From NCBI GenBank assembly GCA_963754445.1, contig CAVWFT010000002.1, forward strand, positions 434,001-498,000: a stretch of DNA of 64,000 nt. Reading direction: 5' to 3'. This DNA comes from Bog-473 sp963754445. GTDB taxonomy: Bacteria; Actinomycetota; Acidimicrobiia; Acidimicrobiales; RAAP-2. Shown in pieces: positions 8,859-17,254 of the stretch (positions are counted from its first letter, which is position 1; the number at the start of each line of letters is the position of its first letter). Below the pieces are notes generated by a model, which made no database searches, was not told the origin of the DNA, and saw nothing but the letters and a program-made list of their open reading frames with translations. The position numbers and the translations under genes are program-made.

Positions 8859-10512
8859 CGAGGAGCTCCTTGAGGGCCCGCAGATCGAGCTTGCCGCTCG
8901 ACATCATCGGAACCTTCTCCGCCGGTACAGCGACGACGCGGCGCGGAATCTTGTAGGCCGAGAGACGCCCGCGCAGGCGTGTCCGAAGATCTTCCGCGTC
9001 GACGCTTCCCTCCGGCGCACGGACGAGAGCGCCCACGAGCTGGCCCCGAGCTGCGTCGTCGACTCCCACGACATGGGCCACCCAACCGCTCACCTCGAGG
9101 ATTGCGGCCTCGACCTCACGCGGCGACACGTTGGCGCCGGCCGTCTTGATCATGTCGCTCTCCCGGCCCCGGAAGTAGAAATAGCCGTCCTCATCCTCGG
9201 TGACCAGGTCGCCGGTGTGGAACCAGTCGTCGGCGTCGAACGTCTGGTGTCGTTCTCGTCCGTCGTAGCCCTCCATGAGGAAGGGCCCGCGGAACGCGAG
9301 CACGCCCGTCTCGCCGACCACACACTCCGAACCGTCCGGCGCGACGACCTTGGCCTCGAGACCGGGTACGGGTCGCCCGAAGGACCCGCGACGACGTTCG
9401 GGCTGTTCGGACTCGTCATCACTTGCCAGGCACACGCTGCCCGCTTCGGTCATGCCGAGCATGGCGTGGTGCAGGTCCGGATCGGCAGGCCGCACGGCTG
9501 CAGGCATGATCGGATAGAGGTTGCCCCGCCGGATGGACGAGAGATCTCGAGAAGGGAACGTCGGGTCCTCCGCCAGGTGGGCCACCGAGGCGGCGAACCC
9601 ATTGACCATCGTGGGGCGCTCCCGTTCGAGTAGGTCGAGCGCGTCACTGGCGCTGACGGAATTGGCACAGACCAGCGTTGCCCCGGCGACCAACGTGCCC
9701 AGGAGGGCATAGGCGAATCCTCCGATCCAGAAGAAGGGCGAGTTGGAGAAGAGGACCTCGCTCCGGTCGTAACGACGAAGTTGATTCAGGTTGTCCAGAT
9801 GGCGGATGAGGGCACCGTGCGTATGGATGACGCCCTTCGGCTCGCTGGTCGAGCCCGAGGTGTGCACGATCACCATCGGGTCTGCGGCCGACACTGCCTG
9901 CTCCGCCGCGCCCAGTACCTCGGGGCTGACAGTCGCTGACCCGGCATGCAGGCCATCGAGCGTCCACCTGGGATCGATCCGTGCCGGTGCAGGTCTGGCG
10001 ATCCCCTCGAAGGCGAGCACGATCCGCCTCAAGGACGGAACGGCTGGCGACCAGAGCGGCCCAGTTGCCAGCAGATCGAGCTCGTCGATGCCCTCGACCA
10101 GGCTCGCCACGTAGTCCTGGGACCGATACACGTGTGCTGTGATCAGCAGGGTGACGTCGGCTCCGCGCAAGAGGCCGATCAGCTCCGCACTCGTCGAAAA
10201 CGTGCTCAGTGGAACGGTCACTGCACCAATCCGGGCCAACGCCAACCAGCTCACGACGAACTGTGGATTGTTCGGAAGCAGGAGCGCCACACGGCTGCCC
10301 GGGCCGATGTCGGCTGCCAACAGAGCCCGAGCCAGCTCGGCGGAGCGCCGTTCGGCTTCAGCGTAGGTGAGCTCACGGCCTTCGAGAGCCAAGAGGACCC
10401 GGTCAGGCTCCTCCTCGCTCCGGACGCGTAGCAATGCCCCGATGGTCAGCGGAAGGTCGTCCCCGGTCTCGATAAGAGCCGCCGGCTCTTGCGAGGTTGC
10501 GGGGCCGGTCAC
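8848..10512 (-). CDS. AMP-dependent acyl-CoA synthetase/ligase
   Basis: 554 residues, ANL superfamily. Visible blocks are VHTSGSTSEPKGVIHTHG (nucleotide-binding loop), LGMTEAGS, DDWFHTGDLV and GRESDMIKTAGANVSPREVE, with SSGKLDLR holding the likely catalytic Lys. Closest relatives by eye are the neighbours at 7290 and 11151, but they are not near-identical. Start is GTG at 10512, sharing four bases (GTGA) with the thioesterase stop. Probable medium-chain or cyclic carboxylate substrate (inference from the hydratase and dehydrogenase context); specificity cannot be read from sequence. Confidence 0.87.
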   Translation of the reverse strand: MTGPATSQEPAALIETGDDLPLTIGALLRVRSEEEPDRVLLALEGRELTYAEAERRSAELARALLAADIGPGSRVALLLPNNPQFVVSWLALARIGAVTVPLSTFSTSAELIGLLRGADVTLLITAHVYRSQDYVASLVEGIDELDLLATGPLWSPAVPSLRRIVLAFEGIARPAPARIDPRWTLDGLHAGSATVSPEVLGAAEQAVSAADPMVIVHTSGSTSEPKGVIHTHGALIRHLDNLNQLRRYDRSEVLFSNSPFFWIGGFAYALLGTLVAGATLVCANSVSASDALDLLERERPTMVNGFAASVAHLAEDPTFPSRDLSSIRRGNLYPIMPAAVRPADPDLHHAMLGMTEAGSVCLASDDESEQPERRRGSFGRPVPGLEAKVVAPDGSECVVGETGVLAFRGPFLMEGYDGRERHQTFDADDWFHTGDLVTEDEDGYFYFRGRESDMIKTAGANVSPREVEAAILEVSGWVAHVVGVDDAARGQLVGALVRAPEGSVDAEDLRTRLRGRLSAYKIPRRVVAVPAEKVPMMSSGKLDLRALKELLGEA

Positions 10513-11150
10513 GTCGCCACGGTCCGGCGAGGCGAGACCTCCGGCAGATTTGCCCGCACACCGGCGATGGCACTGACCTCCGCCTGACAGAGCACCTTGT
10601 CTCCTGAAGCGAGCGAGCCCATGGTGCGGATTCCGTCTTCCGAGACGGCGCGGTCGAGCACGAAGCGCAGCTCGTCGAGCAACGGCGCCGGTCGCCGGTA
10701 GGTCAGCAGGAGCGACGTGGTCTTGCCGGCCAGACCGAGCTCGCAGTTGTGGTGCTGCACCGCACAGTCGAAGAAGAGAGCCAGAAATCCACCGTGCACG
10801 AGCCCCGGCGGTCCTTCGTAGGCGATGGGGAACGCCACCACGCCCCGGGCCCGGTCACCGTCCACTTCGATCTCGTACTCGGGGAAGAAGGCGTTGTAGG
10901 AACCGATGTCGAAGGCATGATCGAGATAGACCCGACCATCGCCGGACGCAGCTGGACCCACTCGTGGCGAGAGATCTGGGGGAACACGTTGGCGTAGGAC
11001 TTCCTCGGTTCGCTCCAAATCGGCGATCAGACGCTCGACCTCGTCGTCCTCGTCTTCGAGGGCAAGCGTCAGGCTCGTGATCCGGCGCAGTAGCGACGCG
11101 GCACGCATCGTCTGAGGAAGAGGATCTTCGCCGAACGTCCAGCGGTCCAC
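10509..11150 (-). CDS. Hotdog-fold thioesterase (PaaI/DUF4442-like)
   Basis: 213 residues. The C-terminal half carries the hotdog segment GPPGLVHGGFLALFFDCAV followed by LTYRRPAPL, the usual core of PaaI-type acyl-CoA thioesterases; about 85 N-terminal residues form a charged, probably helical extension. It would release CoA from stalled or toxic acyl-CoA intermediates (family knowledge). GTG start at 11150, directly abutting the TAA of the upstream synthetase, and a GTGA overlap with the downstream synthetase. Sandwiched between two synthetases, it fits a proofreading or CoA-recycling role (inference). Confidence 0.75.
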   Translation of the reverse strand: MDRWTFGEDPLPQTMRAASLLRRITSLTLALEDEDDEVERLIADLERTEEVLRQRVPPDLSPRVGPAASGDGRVYLDHAFDIGSYNAFFPEYEIEVDGDRARGVVAFPIAYEGPPGLVHGGFLALFFDCAVQHHNCELGLAGKTTSLLLTYRRPAPLLDELRFVLDRAVSEDGIRTMGSLASGDKVLCQAEVSAIAGVRANLPEVSPRRTVAT

Positions 11151-12713
11151 TTACCCCTCCGTCCGAGGCGATGCGGTCTGGGGCTCGTCGGACTGCTGCA
11201 AGTCCAGGAACGCGTTCACGGCGAAGAGATCGACCTTGCCCGACTCCGTGCGGGGCAGCGCCTCTATCGGGTGGATCCGTGTGGGCAGTTCATAGCGAGC
11301 AAGGACGCCGGTCAAGTAGGACAGCAGGGCCTCGGCCGTCACAGGTTCGACGCTCGGGCGCAACTCGACGACGGCGACGGGCACAGCACCCAGACGATGA
11401 TCGTCACGGCCGACGACTGCGGCGCCGCGCACCGCGGGATGGCGCTCGAGTGCCGCCTTGATGTCGTCGGGGCGCACCTTGAAACCACCACGGATGATGG
11501 CCTGATCAGCTCGACCCAAGATGAAAAGGAATCCGTCCTCGTCCAGGCGGGCCAGATCGGTGGTCCGAACCCAGTCGTCGTTCCCCAGCTGGTGGGCCCT
11601 CACCTCGAGGAGGCCGTCGACATCGGGTGGAACGGGGTCGCCGGTCACCGCGTCGACGACTCGCAGCATGCACCCGGCATGGGCTCGCCCGACGCTGCCC
11701 CGCTTCGACGTCCAGAAATTCCTGTGGTCTTCGAGGTTCCAGCCGGCCACGCCGCCGCCGAACTCCGTGGCGGCGTAGGACACGAGCACCGGAATGTCGT
11801 ACTTGGCCGTGAACGCATCGGCATCGTCGGGATCGAGCGGCGCCGTGCCGGACACGACGGATCGGAGGCTCGACAGATCGGCCGGGTCGAGATCGGCCTC
11901 GAGCACCATGCGTAAGGCCGCCGGTACGAGGCTGGCCGTGGCCGGGCGGTGGCGGCGCACCGCATCAGACCACCCGTCGACGCTGAACCGCTCGAGCAGA
12001 CAGAAGGACCGGCCGTCGCTCACACATTGGAGGACGCGGAAAAACCCGCCGAGATGGACGAGGGGCGAGTTGACGATGGCGACGCCACGACGCAGACGGA
12101 CCGTCTCGTCGCGGTTCGACTCGTAGTGCTTGGCGCCGACCAGCACCCGCTCGAGCATGCGGTAACTCAGGTCGACACGTTTGGGCGGCCCAGTCGTGCC
12201 GCTGGTGAGCATCCGCACCGCGGTCTCGGGACGGTCCTCGTCGGCGGTCATGGCGTGACCCGGGGTCAGCACCACGGCCTCGCCCAGTGCGGTGGCGGCA
12301 GCAATCGTGGCCTCGATTCCGTCGGGCACGAATTCGGCCAGGTCGGCCGGTTCCCCGGCCAGCACGGCCAGGTCCAGCGCGGCGATGTCGTCGCGAGTCC
12401 GCTCCCGACCGCGGCCGGGATTGATGGTGACGATGCAGCCGCCGGCGGCCAGCACGCCGAGCACGAACCCGAGGGAGGGTGGGCGGTTGCGGAGCAACAG
12501 CCCGATCTGGGCGCCGGGGCGTTCGACGAGCGCGGCGATCTGGCTCGCCGTGGTGGCCAATTCGCCCCACGTGGACCACGATCCCTCGAACTCGACGGCG
12601 GGTGCGTCGGGATCGACCGCCAGGACATCGAGTATGCGCGACGAGAGGCCGGATGGGGTCGGCGAAGCGGGGCGGGCGGTCAGGTCAGTGCGAGCGGACA
12701 TGTCGGCCGTCAC
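11151..12713 (-). CDS. AMP-dependent acyl-CoA synthetase-like protein
   Basis: 520 residues from GTG 12713, which overlaps the TGA of the hydratase by four bases; an ATG at 12701 is an alternative start. ANL superfamily blocks: LTSGTTGPPKRVDLSY (the usual PKG is PKR here), SYAATEFGG, VRTTDLARLDEDG and GRADQAIIRGGFKVRPDDI, with a C-terminal TESGKVDL lysine. The altered nucleotide loop and an unusual ATEFGG in place of MTE suggest a divergent specificity. Same operon as two more synthetases. The frame continues open far upstream, but that part reads as a shadow of the hydratase gene, so it is not included. Confidence 0.83.
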   Translation of the reverse strand: MTADMSARTDLTARPASPTPSGLSSRILDVLAVDPDAPAVEFEGSWSTWGELATTASQIAALVERPGAQIGLLLRNRPPSLGFVLGVLAAGGCIVTINPGRGRERTRDDIAALDLAVLAGEPADLAEFVPDGIEATIAAATALGEAVVLTPGHAMTADEDRPETAVRMLTSGTTGPPKRVDLSYRMLERVLVGAKHYESNRDETVRLRRGVAIVNSPLVHLGGFFRVLQCVSDGRSFCLLERFSVDGWSDAVRRHRPATASLVPAALRMVLEADLDPADLSSLRSVVSGTAPLDPDDADAFTAKYDIPVLVSYAATEFGGGVAGWNLEDHRNFWTSKRGSVGRAHAGCMLRVVDAVTGDPVPPDVDGLLEVRAHQLGNDDWVRTTDLARLDEDGFLFILGRADQAIIRGGFKVRPDDIKAALERHPAVRGAAVVGRDDHRLGAVPVAVVELRPSVEPVTAEALLSYLTGVLARYELPTRIHPIEALPRTESGKVDLFAVNAFLDLQQSDEPQTASPRTEG

Positions 12714-13513
12714 CGGAAGCGAGGTTCTTGACGCGTCGGTGGATGCTCGGCCACTTCGGCCATGCCGATCGGATTTCCCACGCGGGTGTAGAGCAGCCCC
12801 TGTTCCATTGCCGCTCGGTAGGGTCGGTCCAGCGACTCCCAGATCGCTCGCACCGTGCCCTCGGTGGCCGAGCGTGGGAAGGCGGCGATGCCGGCGGCCA
12901 GGGCGTGGGCCCTTTCCCACAGCGCGGCGCGCTCGACGACTTCGGTCACGAGCCCGATGTGCAGTGCCGTCGCCGCGGTGACCCGCTCGTCGTTGCCCGT
13001 CAGCGCCATGCGCAACGTGTGCGCCAGGCCGACACGGCGCATGAGCCCGATCGGCTCCAACGCCGAGACGAGGCCGTACGTGACGTGGGAGTCGAAGAAC
13101 GTGGCGTCCGTCGAGCAGATGACGATGTCGGACTCGTTCAGGAAGTAGAAGGCGCCGGCGGTGCACATGCCCTGCACCGCGCACACCACGGGCTTCCACA
13201 CCTTCTGCCACTTCGGGCTGAGCAGTTCGCCCGGGTCCTCGTGGTTCCACACGTCGTCGGGCTGACCGTAAGCCTTCTTCGTGTCGAGGCCGGCGCAGAA
13301 GGCACGATCGCCTTCGGCCCGCAGCACGACCGCATGCACCCCGGGGTCGTCCTTCACGAGGCGCCAGGCGTCTCGGACCTCGTGGCACATGGCGCGGTCG
13401 AAGGCATTGAGCACCTCGGGCCGGTTGAGCGTGATGGTGGCCACGTGATCGGCCGAGGTCTCGTAGCGGATCGTCGTGAACGCAGCAGGTCCTGGGACGG
13501 GGGTGTCGCTCAC
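12710..13513 (-). CDS. Enoyl-CoA hydratase/isomerase family protein
   Basis: 267 residues. Crotonase-fold blocks: VATITLNRPEVLNAFD, AFCAGLDTKKAYG (first oxyanion region), VVCAVQGMCTAGAFYF (second oxyanion loop) and DSHVTYGLVSALEP. The second loop has CTAGAFY instead of the usual GGGxE pattern, so one of the two classical catalytic glutamates is not at its normal place; hydratase, isomerase or hydrolase chemistry are all possible. GTG start at 13513 overlaps the stop of the preceding crotonase by four bases. Because of a one-base slip in that preceding gene, the two crotonases appear as one continuous 534-residue frame, which is an artefact. Confidence 0.82.
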   Translation of the reverse strand: MSDTPVPGPAAFTTIRYETSADHVATITLNRPEVLNAFDRAMCHEVRDAWRLVKDDPGVHAVVLRAEGDRAFCAGLDTKKAYGQPDDVWNHEDPGELLSPKWQKVWKPVVCAVQGMCTAGAFYFLNESDIVICSTDATFFDSHVTYGLVSALEPIGLMRRVGLAHTLRMALTGNDERVTAATALHIGLVTEVVERAALWERAHALAAGIAAFPRSATEGTVRAIWESLDRPYRAAMEQGLLYTRVGNPIGMAEVAEHPPTRQEPRFR

Positions 13514-14314
13514 GTGCCGCTCCACTTCGGGGCCCGCTTCTCCATGAAGGCCCGCGGACCCTCCTTGGCGTCGTCGGTACGGACGACACGCTCCCGGAAG
13601 GTCTCGGCCAGGATCTCTGCGTCGTGCATCGGCAGGTCGAGACCCTTGCGGATGGCCAGGCGCGTGCCCCGCACGGCGAGGGGCGCGTTCCGGTTCACCA
13701 GTGCCGCCACTTCCTTGGCCCGCTCGAGCAATCGGTCGTGCTCCACCACCTCGGAGATCATCCCGAGGTCGTAGGCGCGTTGCGCGCTCATGCGCTCGTG
13801 GCGGCCCGTCGAGCGCGATGCGCATGGCGATGCCTGTGGGTAGGACGCGGGCCAGGCGCACCATCTCACGGCCCGACACCAGGCCAATGCTCACGTGCGG
13901 GTCGAAGAACTCGGCCCGCTCCGATGCGATGCTGATGTCGCCACACGTCACCAGATCGAGCCCGGCACCGCAGCACAGCCCGTTGACCGCGGTGATGACC
14001 GGCTTGGTCATGGTGCGAAACGGCGGCGTGGCCTCCTGCGGCGCCTCCCATTGCGGGTAGGTCGACAGGTACGGCTCCTCGTAAATGACCCGTCCGTCGT
14101 CTGGGATCTCGCCCACGTCGGCGCCGGTGCAGAACGCTCGTCCGTTCGCGGTGATGAGCAGTGTCCACACCTCCTCGTCCGCTTCCGCGGCGGCATAGGC
14201 GCGACGGAGCTCGAAGGCCATGTGCGGGCTGATCGCGTTCAACTGATCCGGCCGGTTGAACGTGATGACGGCGGTGCGCTCCTCGACCTCGTAGAGGATG
14301 GTGTCGAAGTTCAT
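13510..14314 (-). pseudogene. Enoyl-CoA hydratase, interrupted by a one-base frameshift
   Basis: The first about 168 codons from ATG 14314 encode a normal crotonase: TAVITFNRPDQLNAIS, AFCTGADVGE, VITAVNGLCCGAGLDL and FFDPHVSIGLVSG. At 13805-13807 the strand has GGG where two G would keep the frame; the continuation HERMSAQRAYDLGMISEV down to KRAPKWSG lies in the next frame and ends with TGA at 13510-13512, in GTGA overlap with the next gene. Reading one G fewer gives an intact 267-residue hydratase. Either a real inactivating slip or a sequencing/assembly error in a G/C run; both halves remain conserved, which favours error or a very recent mutation. Confidence 0.75.
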
Positions 14315-14358
14315 GCCTGTCTCTTTACTCTCCTTGTGCTTTCTCGTCCCGCCGGTCG

Positions 14359-15150
14359 TCAGCGGCCTTCGAACTGAGGGTCACGCCGATCCTGAAATGC
14401 CCTGAGGCCTTCGCGGAAGTCTCCGCTGCGTGACGACAGCTCGATGGCCATGGCCTCGTTCTCCATCGCTTCCGCTAGACCGCCTCCGAGGGCACCGTTG
14501 ATGCAGTGCTTGGTCAGGCCGAGGGCGACGGTGGCACTCGCCGCCAGTTCGTCCACCAGCGACTCGACTGCGGCGGGGAGCTCGGAGCCGGGGACCGAGC
14601 GATGGATCATCCCCCAGGCCGTGGCGTCGGTCCCGGTCACCGGCCTCCCCAAGAGGAGCAGTTCCTTGGCCCGGGCCACGCCGACCAGACGGGGCAGCAG
14701 CCAGGTGGCTCCGCTGTCAGGGGTGAATCCCCGTTTGACGAAGGGCAGCCAGAACTGGCTGTCCGCCGCCGCCACGGTGAAGTCGGAGGCCAAGGCGATC
14801 TGACACCCGAGGCCGGCCGCCCACCCGCTGACCGCGGTCACGACCGGCAGTTGGACCTCGAGGAGCAGGGTGATGATGCGGTGCGCTTGGAGCGGGAGGC
14901 GCCGTTGCACGCTGCCCGTGCGTGGCCTCTCCCCCGACACGTTGGAGGCCACCCAGTCGGAACCGGAGCAGAAGTCGTCGCCGGTGCTCGAGAGCACGAT
15001 GACGCGGAGCGCGTCGTCGGTCGACGCCGCCTCGAGCGCCTCGACGATCCGGCGTTGGGCGACGGTGTCGAGTGAGCCCTTGCGCTCGGGTCGATCGATG
15101 GTGATGCGCAGCACGCCGTGGGCCGAACGGACGTTGACGCCGTCGGTCAT
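14359..15150 (-). CDS. Enoyl-CoA hydratase/isomerase family protein
   Basis: 263 residues, ATG at 15150. Crotonase blocks: LRITIDRPERKGSLD, DFCSGSDWVASN, VVTAVSGWAAGLGCQIALA (second oxyanion loop) and FWLPFVKRGFTPDSGATW, with the RxGFTPD..A pattern typical of bacterial EchA proteins. First gene of the long minus-strand run ending at 3856; the divergent intergenic region in front of it carries a TCTATA version of the recurrent palindrome. Expected to hydrate an unsaturated acyl-CoA or act on a ring acyl-CoA; substrate unknown. Confidence 0.85.
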   Translation of the reverse strand: MTDGVNVRSAHGVLRITIDRPERKGSLDTVAQRRIVEALEAASTDDALRVIVLSSTGDDFCSGSDWVASNVSGERPRTGSVQRRLPLQAHRIITLLLEVQLPVVTAVSGWAAGLGCQIALASDFTVAAADSQFWLPFVKRGFTPDSGATWLLPRLVGVARAKELLLLGRPVTGTDATAWGMIHRSVPGSELPAAVESLVDELAASATVALGLTKHCINGALGGGLAEAMENEAMAIELSSRSGDFREGLRAFQDRRDPQFEGR

Positions 15151-15282
15151 GAACAGGTCCCCTGCGTCAGGTGCACGCCGCCGGGACGCACGCGCACCCC
15201 TCCTCCCGACGGTGCGGGGCGACCCTCGGAGGGTTCTGTGTCCACGGTCTCCCTCTCAACGGATGTCACGGGCAAGCAACTG

Positions 15283-15300
15283 GAAATATCTATAGCTTTT
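15283..15300. promoter_or_regulatory. Degenerate TCTAGA-type palindrome (site S1)
   Basis: GAAATATCTATAGCTTTT sits between two divergent hydratase genes (starts 15150 and 15356). It matches the consensus AATACNTCTAGANGTATT in the core with TCTATA in place of TCTAGA. It could serve either direction; it is 56 bases from the plus-strand GTG. Confidence 0.4.
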
Positions 15301-15355
15301 AGCTTAGGATGGCCGGAGCGGGAACGCCAACAGCGCCTGAGGAGGGCCCTTCACG

Positions 15356-16282
15356 GTGAGCGACGGACGAGTGCGGATGGAGCGAGACGACGAGTCCGGC
15401 ATCGCCCGCCTGACGCTGGACAATCCGGAGCGCCGCAATGCCTACGACCCGGCCATGCGCGAACAACTCGGCGTCTACCTCGATGAGCTCGCCTACGACG
15501 ACGACATCAAGGTGGTGGTGCTGCGCGGCGAGGGTGGGGTCTTCAGCACCGGGGCCGACATGAACAACGCGTACGCCTGGTATGGCGACGGGGCCAAGTC
15601 CGCGGCCAGCGGGAACGGATCTGCCAGCGGCAATGGGGCCGAGGCGACGCCGTCCTCGGCGAGCACGCGGCGGCCCAGTCAGCGGCGGCGTCTGTTGACC
15701 GACCGCAAGACCTTCGACTTCTACCACTTCTTCCTCGGCTACCCGAAGGCGACTGTGGCCGAGGTCTCGGGTTTCGCCCTCGGCGGCGGCTTCGAGCTTG
15801 CACTCATGGCCGACATCGCCGTGGTTGGTAGCGACTGCCAGGTCGGGATGCCGGCCACGCGGTTCCTCGGCCCGGCCCTCGGCTCCCTGCACATGTTCTT
15901 CTACCGTCTCGGACCGGTGCTGGCCCGGCGCCTGTTGCTGACCGGCGACACCATTGCGGCCGGAGAGCTGGCCGGCAAGGACGTCTTCACCGAGGTCTGC
16001 GAACCGGAAGCCGTCGAGGCCCGGGCGGCCTGGTGGGCGGCCAAGGTGGCGCGCATGCCGGCCGACGGGATCGTCATGGCCAAGGAGGCGTTCCGCCTGA
16101 TCGAGCAGTTGCAGGGCTACCAGGGCGAAGAGGTGCTCAGCTACCTCTTCCACGCCTACGGCACGAACCTGCGCTTCGAAGAAGGCGAGTTCAACTTCGT
16201 CAAGACGCGGGCCGAGCACGGGACACGCAAGGCCTTCGAGATGCGCGACCAGTACTTCGAAGTACCCGAACCCGAGGTTTGA
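15356..16282 (+). CDS. Enoyl-CoA hydratase/isomerase with a low-complexity insertion
   Basis: 308 residues, about 45 more than a standard crotonase. GTG at 15356 follows GAGGAGGG nine bases upstream. Core blocks: IARLTLDNPERRNAYD, GVFSTGADMNNAY, TVAEVSGFALGGGFELALMAD (classical second oxyanion loop with Glu) and MPATRFLGPALGS. The extra length is an Ala/Gly/Ser/Asn-rich stretch around residues 77-110 (AKSAASGNGSASGNG followed by Pro/Ser/Arg), inserted right after the first oxyanion segment, probably a flexible surface loop. It heads a plus-strand pair with the hydratase at 16433. Confidence 0.83.
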   Translation: MSDGRVRMERDDESGIARLTLDNPERRNAYDPAMREQLGVYLDELAYDDDIKVVVLRGEGGVFSTGADMNNAYAWYGDGAKSAASGNGSASGNGAEATPSSASTRRPSQRRRLLTDRKTFDFYHFFLGYPKATVAEVSGFALGGGFELALMADIAVVGSDCQVGMPATRFLGPALGSLHMFFYRLGPVLARRLLLTGDTIAAGELAGKDVFTEVCEPEAVEARAAWWAAKVARMPADGIVMAKEAFRLIEQLQGYQGEEVLSYLFHAYGTNLRFEEGEFNFVKTRAEHGTRKAFEMRDQYFEVPEPEV

Positions 16283-16322
16283 TCGGATCGGGTCAGTCGC
16301 TCGACGATCGGGAGGGGACACG

Positions 16323-16436
16323 GTGTCGATACGCGACGGGGTGCTCGGCGCCCCCACCGTCAGCGCTTCGTTCTCGATGTCGGACGCATCACCATCGCTC
16401 CCGCAACACGGGAGCCGAGCAGAGGAGCCGAGATGA
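16323..16436 (+). CDS. Possible small ORF (37 aa) coupled to the next hydratase
   Basis: A GTG at 16323 is preceded at five bases by GGGAGGGG, a strong ribosome-binding site, and the frame ends with TGA overlapping the ATG of the next gene (ATGA). The peptide (VSIRDGVLGAPTVSASF at its start) resembles nothing I recognise. It may be a translational-coupling leader, or chance; the next gene also has its own AGAGGAG site. Confidence 0.3.
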   Translation: MSIRDGVLGAPTVSASFSMSDASPSLPQHGSRAEEPR

Positions 16437-17227
16437 CGACCGAGAAGACCCTTGTCGAGAGAAGCGATGGCCTGGTCGTCGTCACGTTCAATCGGCCGCA
16501 CAAGAAGAACGCCTTGAACACTTCGAACTGGCACGACCTCGACGAGGTTCTCGCTGAGGTCGAGGACGACCCCAACGACCGGGCACTCGTGCTCACCGGC
16601 GCCGGTGGCAACTTCTCATCCGGCGCGGACTTGACCGGTGGGGACGCCCTGGGCCTGACCGGACACGGGATGCAGCCCATCGTGCAGGAGATGCGCGTCA
16701 TGGGACGGATCGCCTCCCGGCTGCAGCGGTTGCCCAAGCCGACCATCGCGGCGGTCGACGGGCACGCCGTCGGCGTCGCACTCGGACTCGTCCTGGCCTG
16801 CGACCTGGTGATCGCCAGCAACCGGGCTCGCTTCACCGAGGTCTTCGTCAAGCGGGGTCTCGCTCTCGACGGCGGAGCCTCGTGGTCGCTGCCCCGTCAG
16901 ATCGGGCTCCGGCGGGCCAAGCAGATGGCCTACTTCGGCGACGCGTTGGACGCCCAGACGGCCCTAGAATGGGGCTTGGTGAACGAGGTGGTCCCACCCG
17001 AAGAGCTCGCGGAGACGGCCAGGGCCTGGGGTCTACGGTTGGCGGCTGGTCCGACGACAGCGCTGAGCCTGATCAAGCGGTTGCTCGATTCGGGCGGGAA
17101 CGTGAGCTTCGACGAAGCGGTCGAGAACGAAGCTCGGGCCCAGCACATCGCCTACACCACCGCGGATATGGCCGAGGGGATGACAGCCTTCATGGAACGA
17201 CGGGAACCGAACTTCAAAGGCGTGTGA
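16433..17227 (+). CDS. Enoyl-CoA hydratase
   Basis: 264 residues, ATG 16433 with GAGGAG about six bases upstream. Crotonase blocks: LVVVTFNRPHKKNALN, GNFSSGADLTGG, TIAAVDGHAVGVALGLVLACD and VFVKRGLALDGGASW, the RxGLxxDxGA type of many EchA enzymes acting on branched or cyclic CoA esters. The Glu of the GGGxE motif is replaced by the GVALGL stretch, so a lyase, isomerase or thioester hydrolase activity cannot be excluded. It follows the 308-residue hydratase by 150 bases and converges on the SDR gene at 17255. Confidence 0.84.
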   Translation: MTTEKTLVERSDGLVVVTFNRPHKKNALNTSNWHDLDEVLAEVEDDPNDRALVLTGAGGNFSSGADLTGGDALGLTGHGMQPIVQEMRVMGRIASRLQRLPKPTIAAVDGHAVGVALGLVLACDLVIASNRARFTEVFVKRGLALDGGASWSLPRQIGLRRAKQMAYFGDALDAQTALEWGLVNEVVPPEELAETARAWGLRLAAGPTTALSLIKRLLDSGGNVSFDEAVENEARAQHIAYTTADMAEGMTAFMERREPNFKGV

Positions 17228-17254
17228 ATCCAACGAAGCGGCGCCCGAGCCTCT

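Noticed and set aside
11151..13589. An 812-residue open frame extending the acyl-CoA synthetase upstream
   Set aside because: The first about 290 residues are Arg/Pro/His-rich and mirror the hydratase gene in another frame; the real synthetase starts at the GTGA overlap at 12713.
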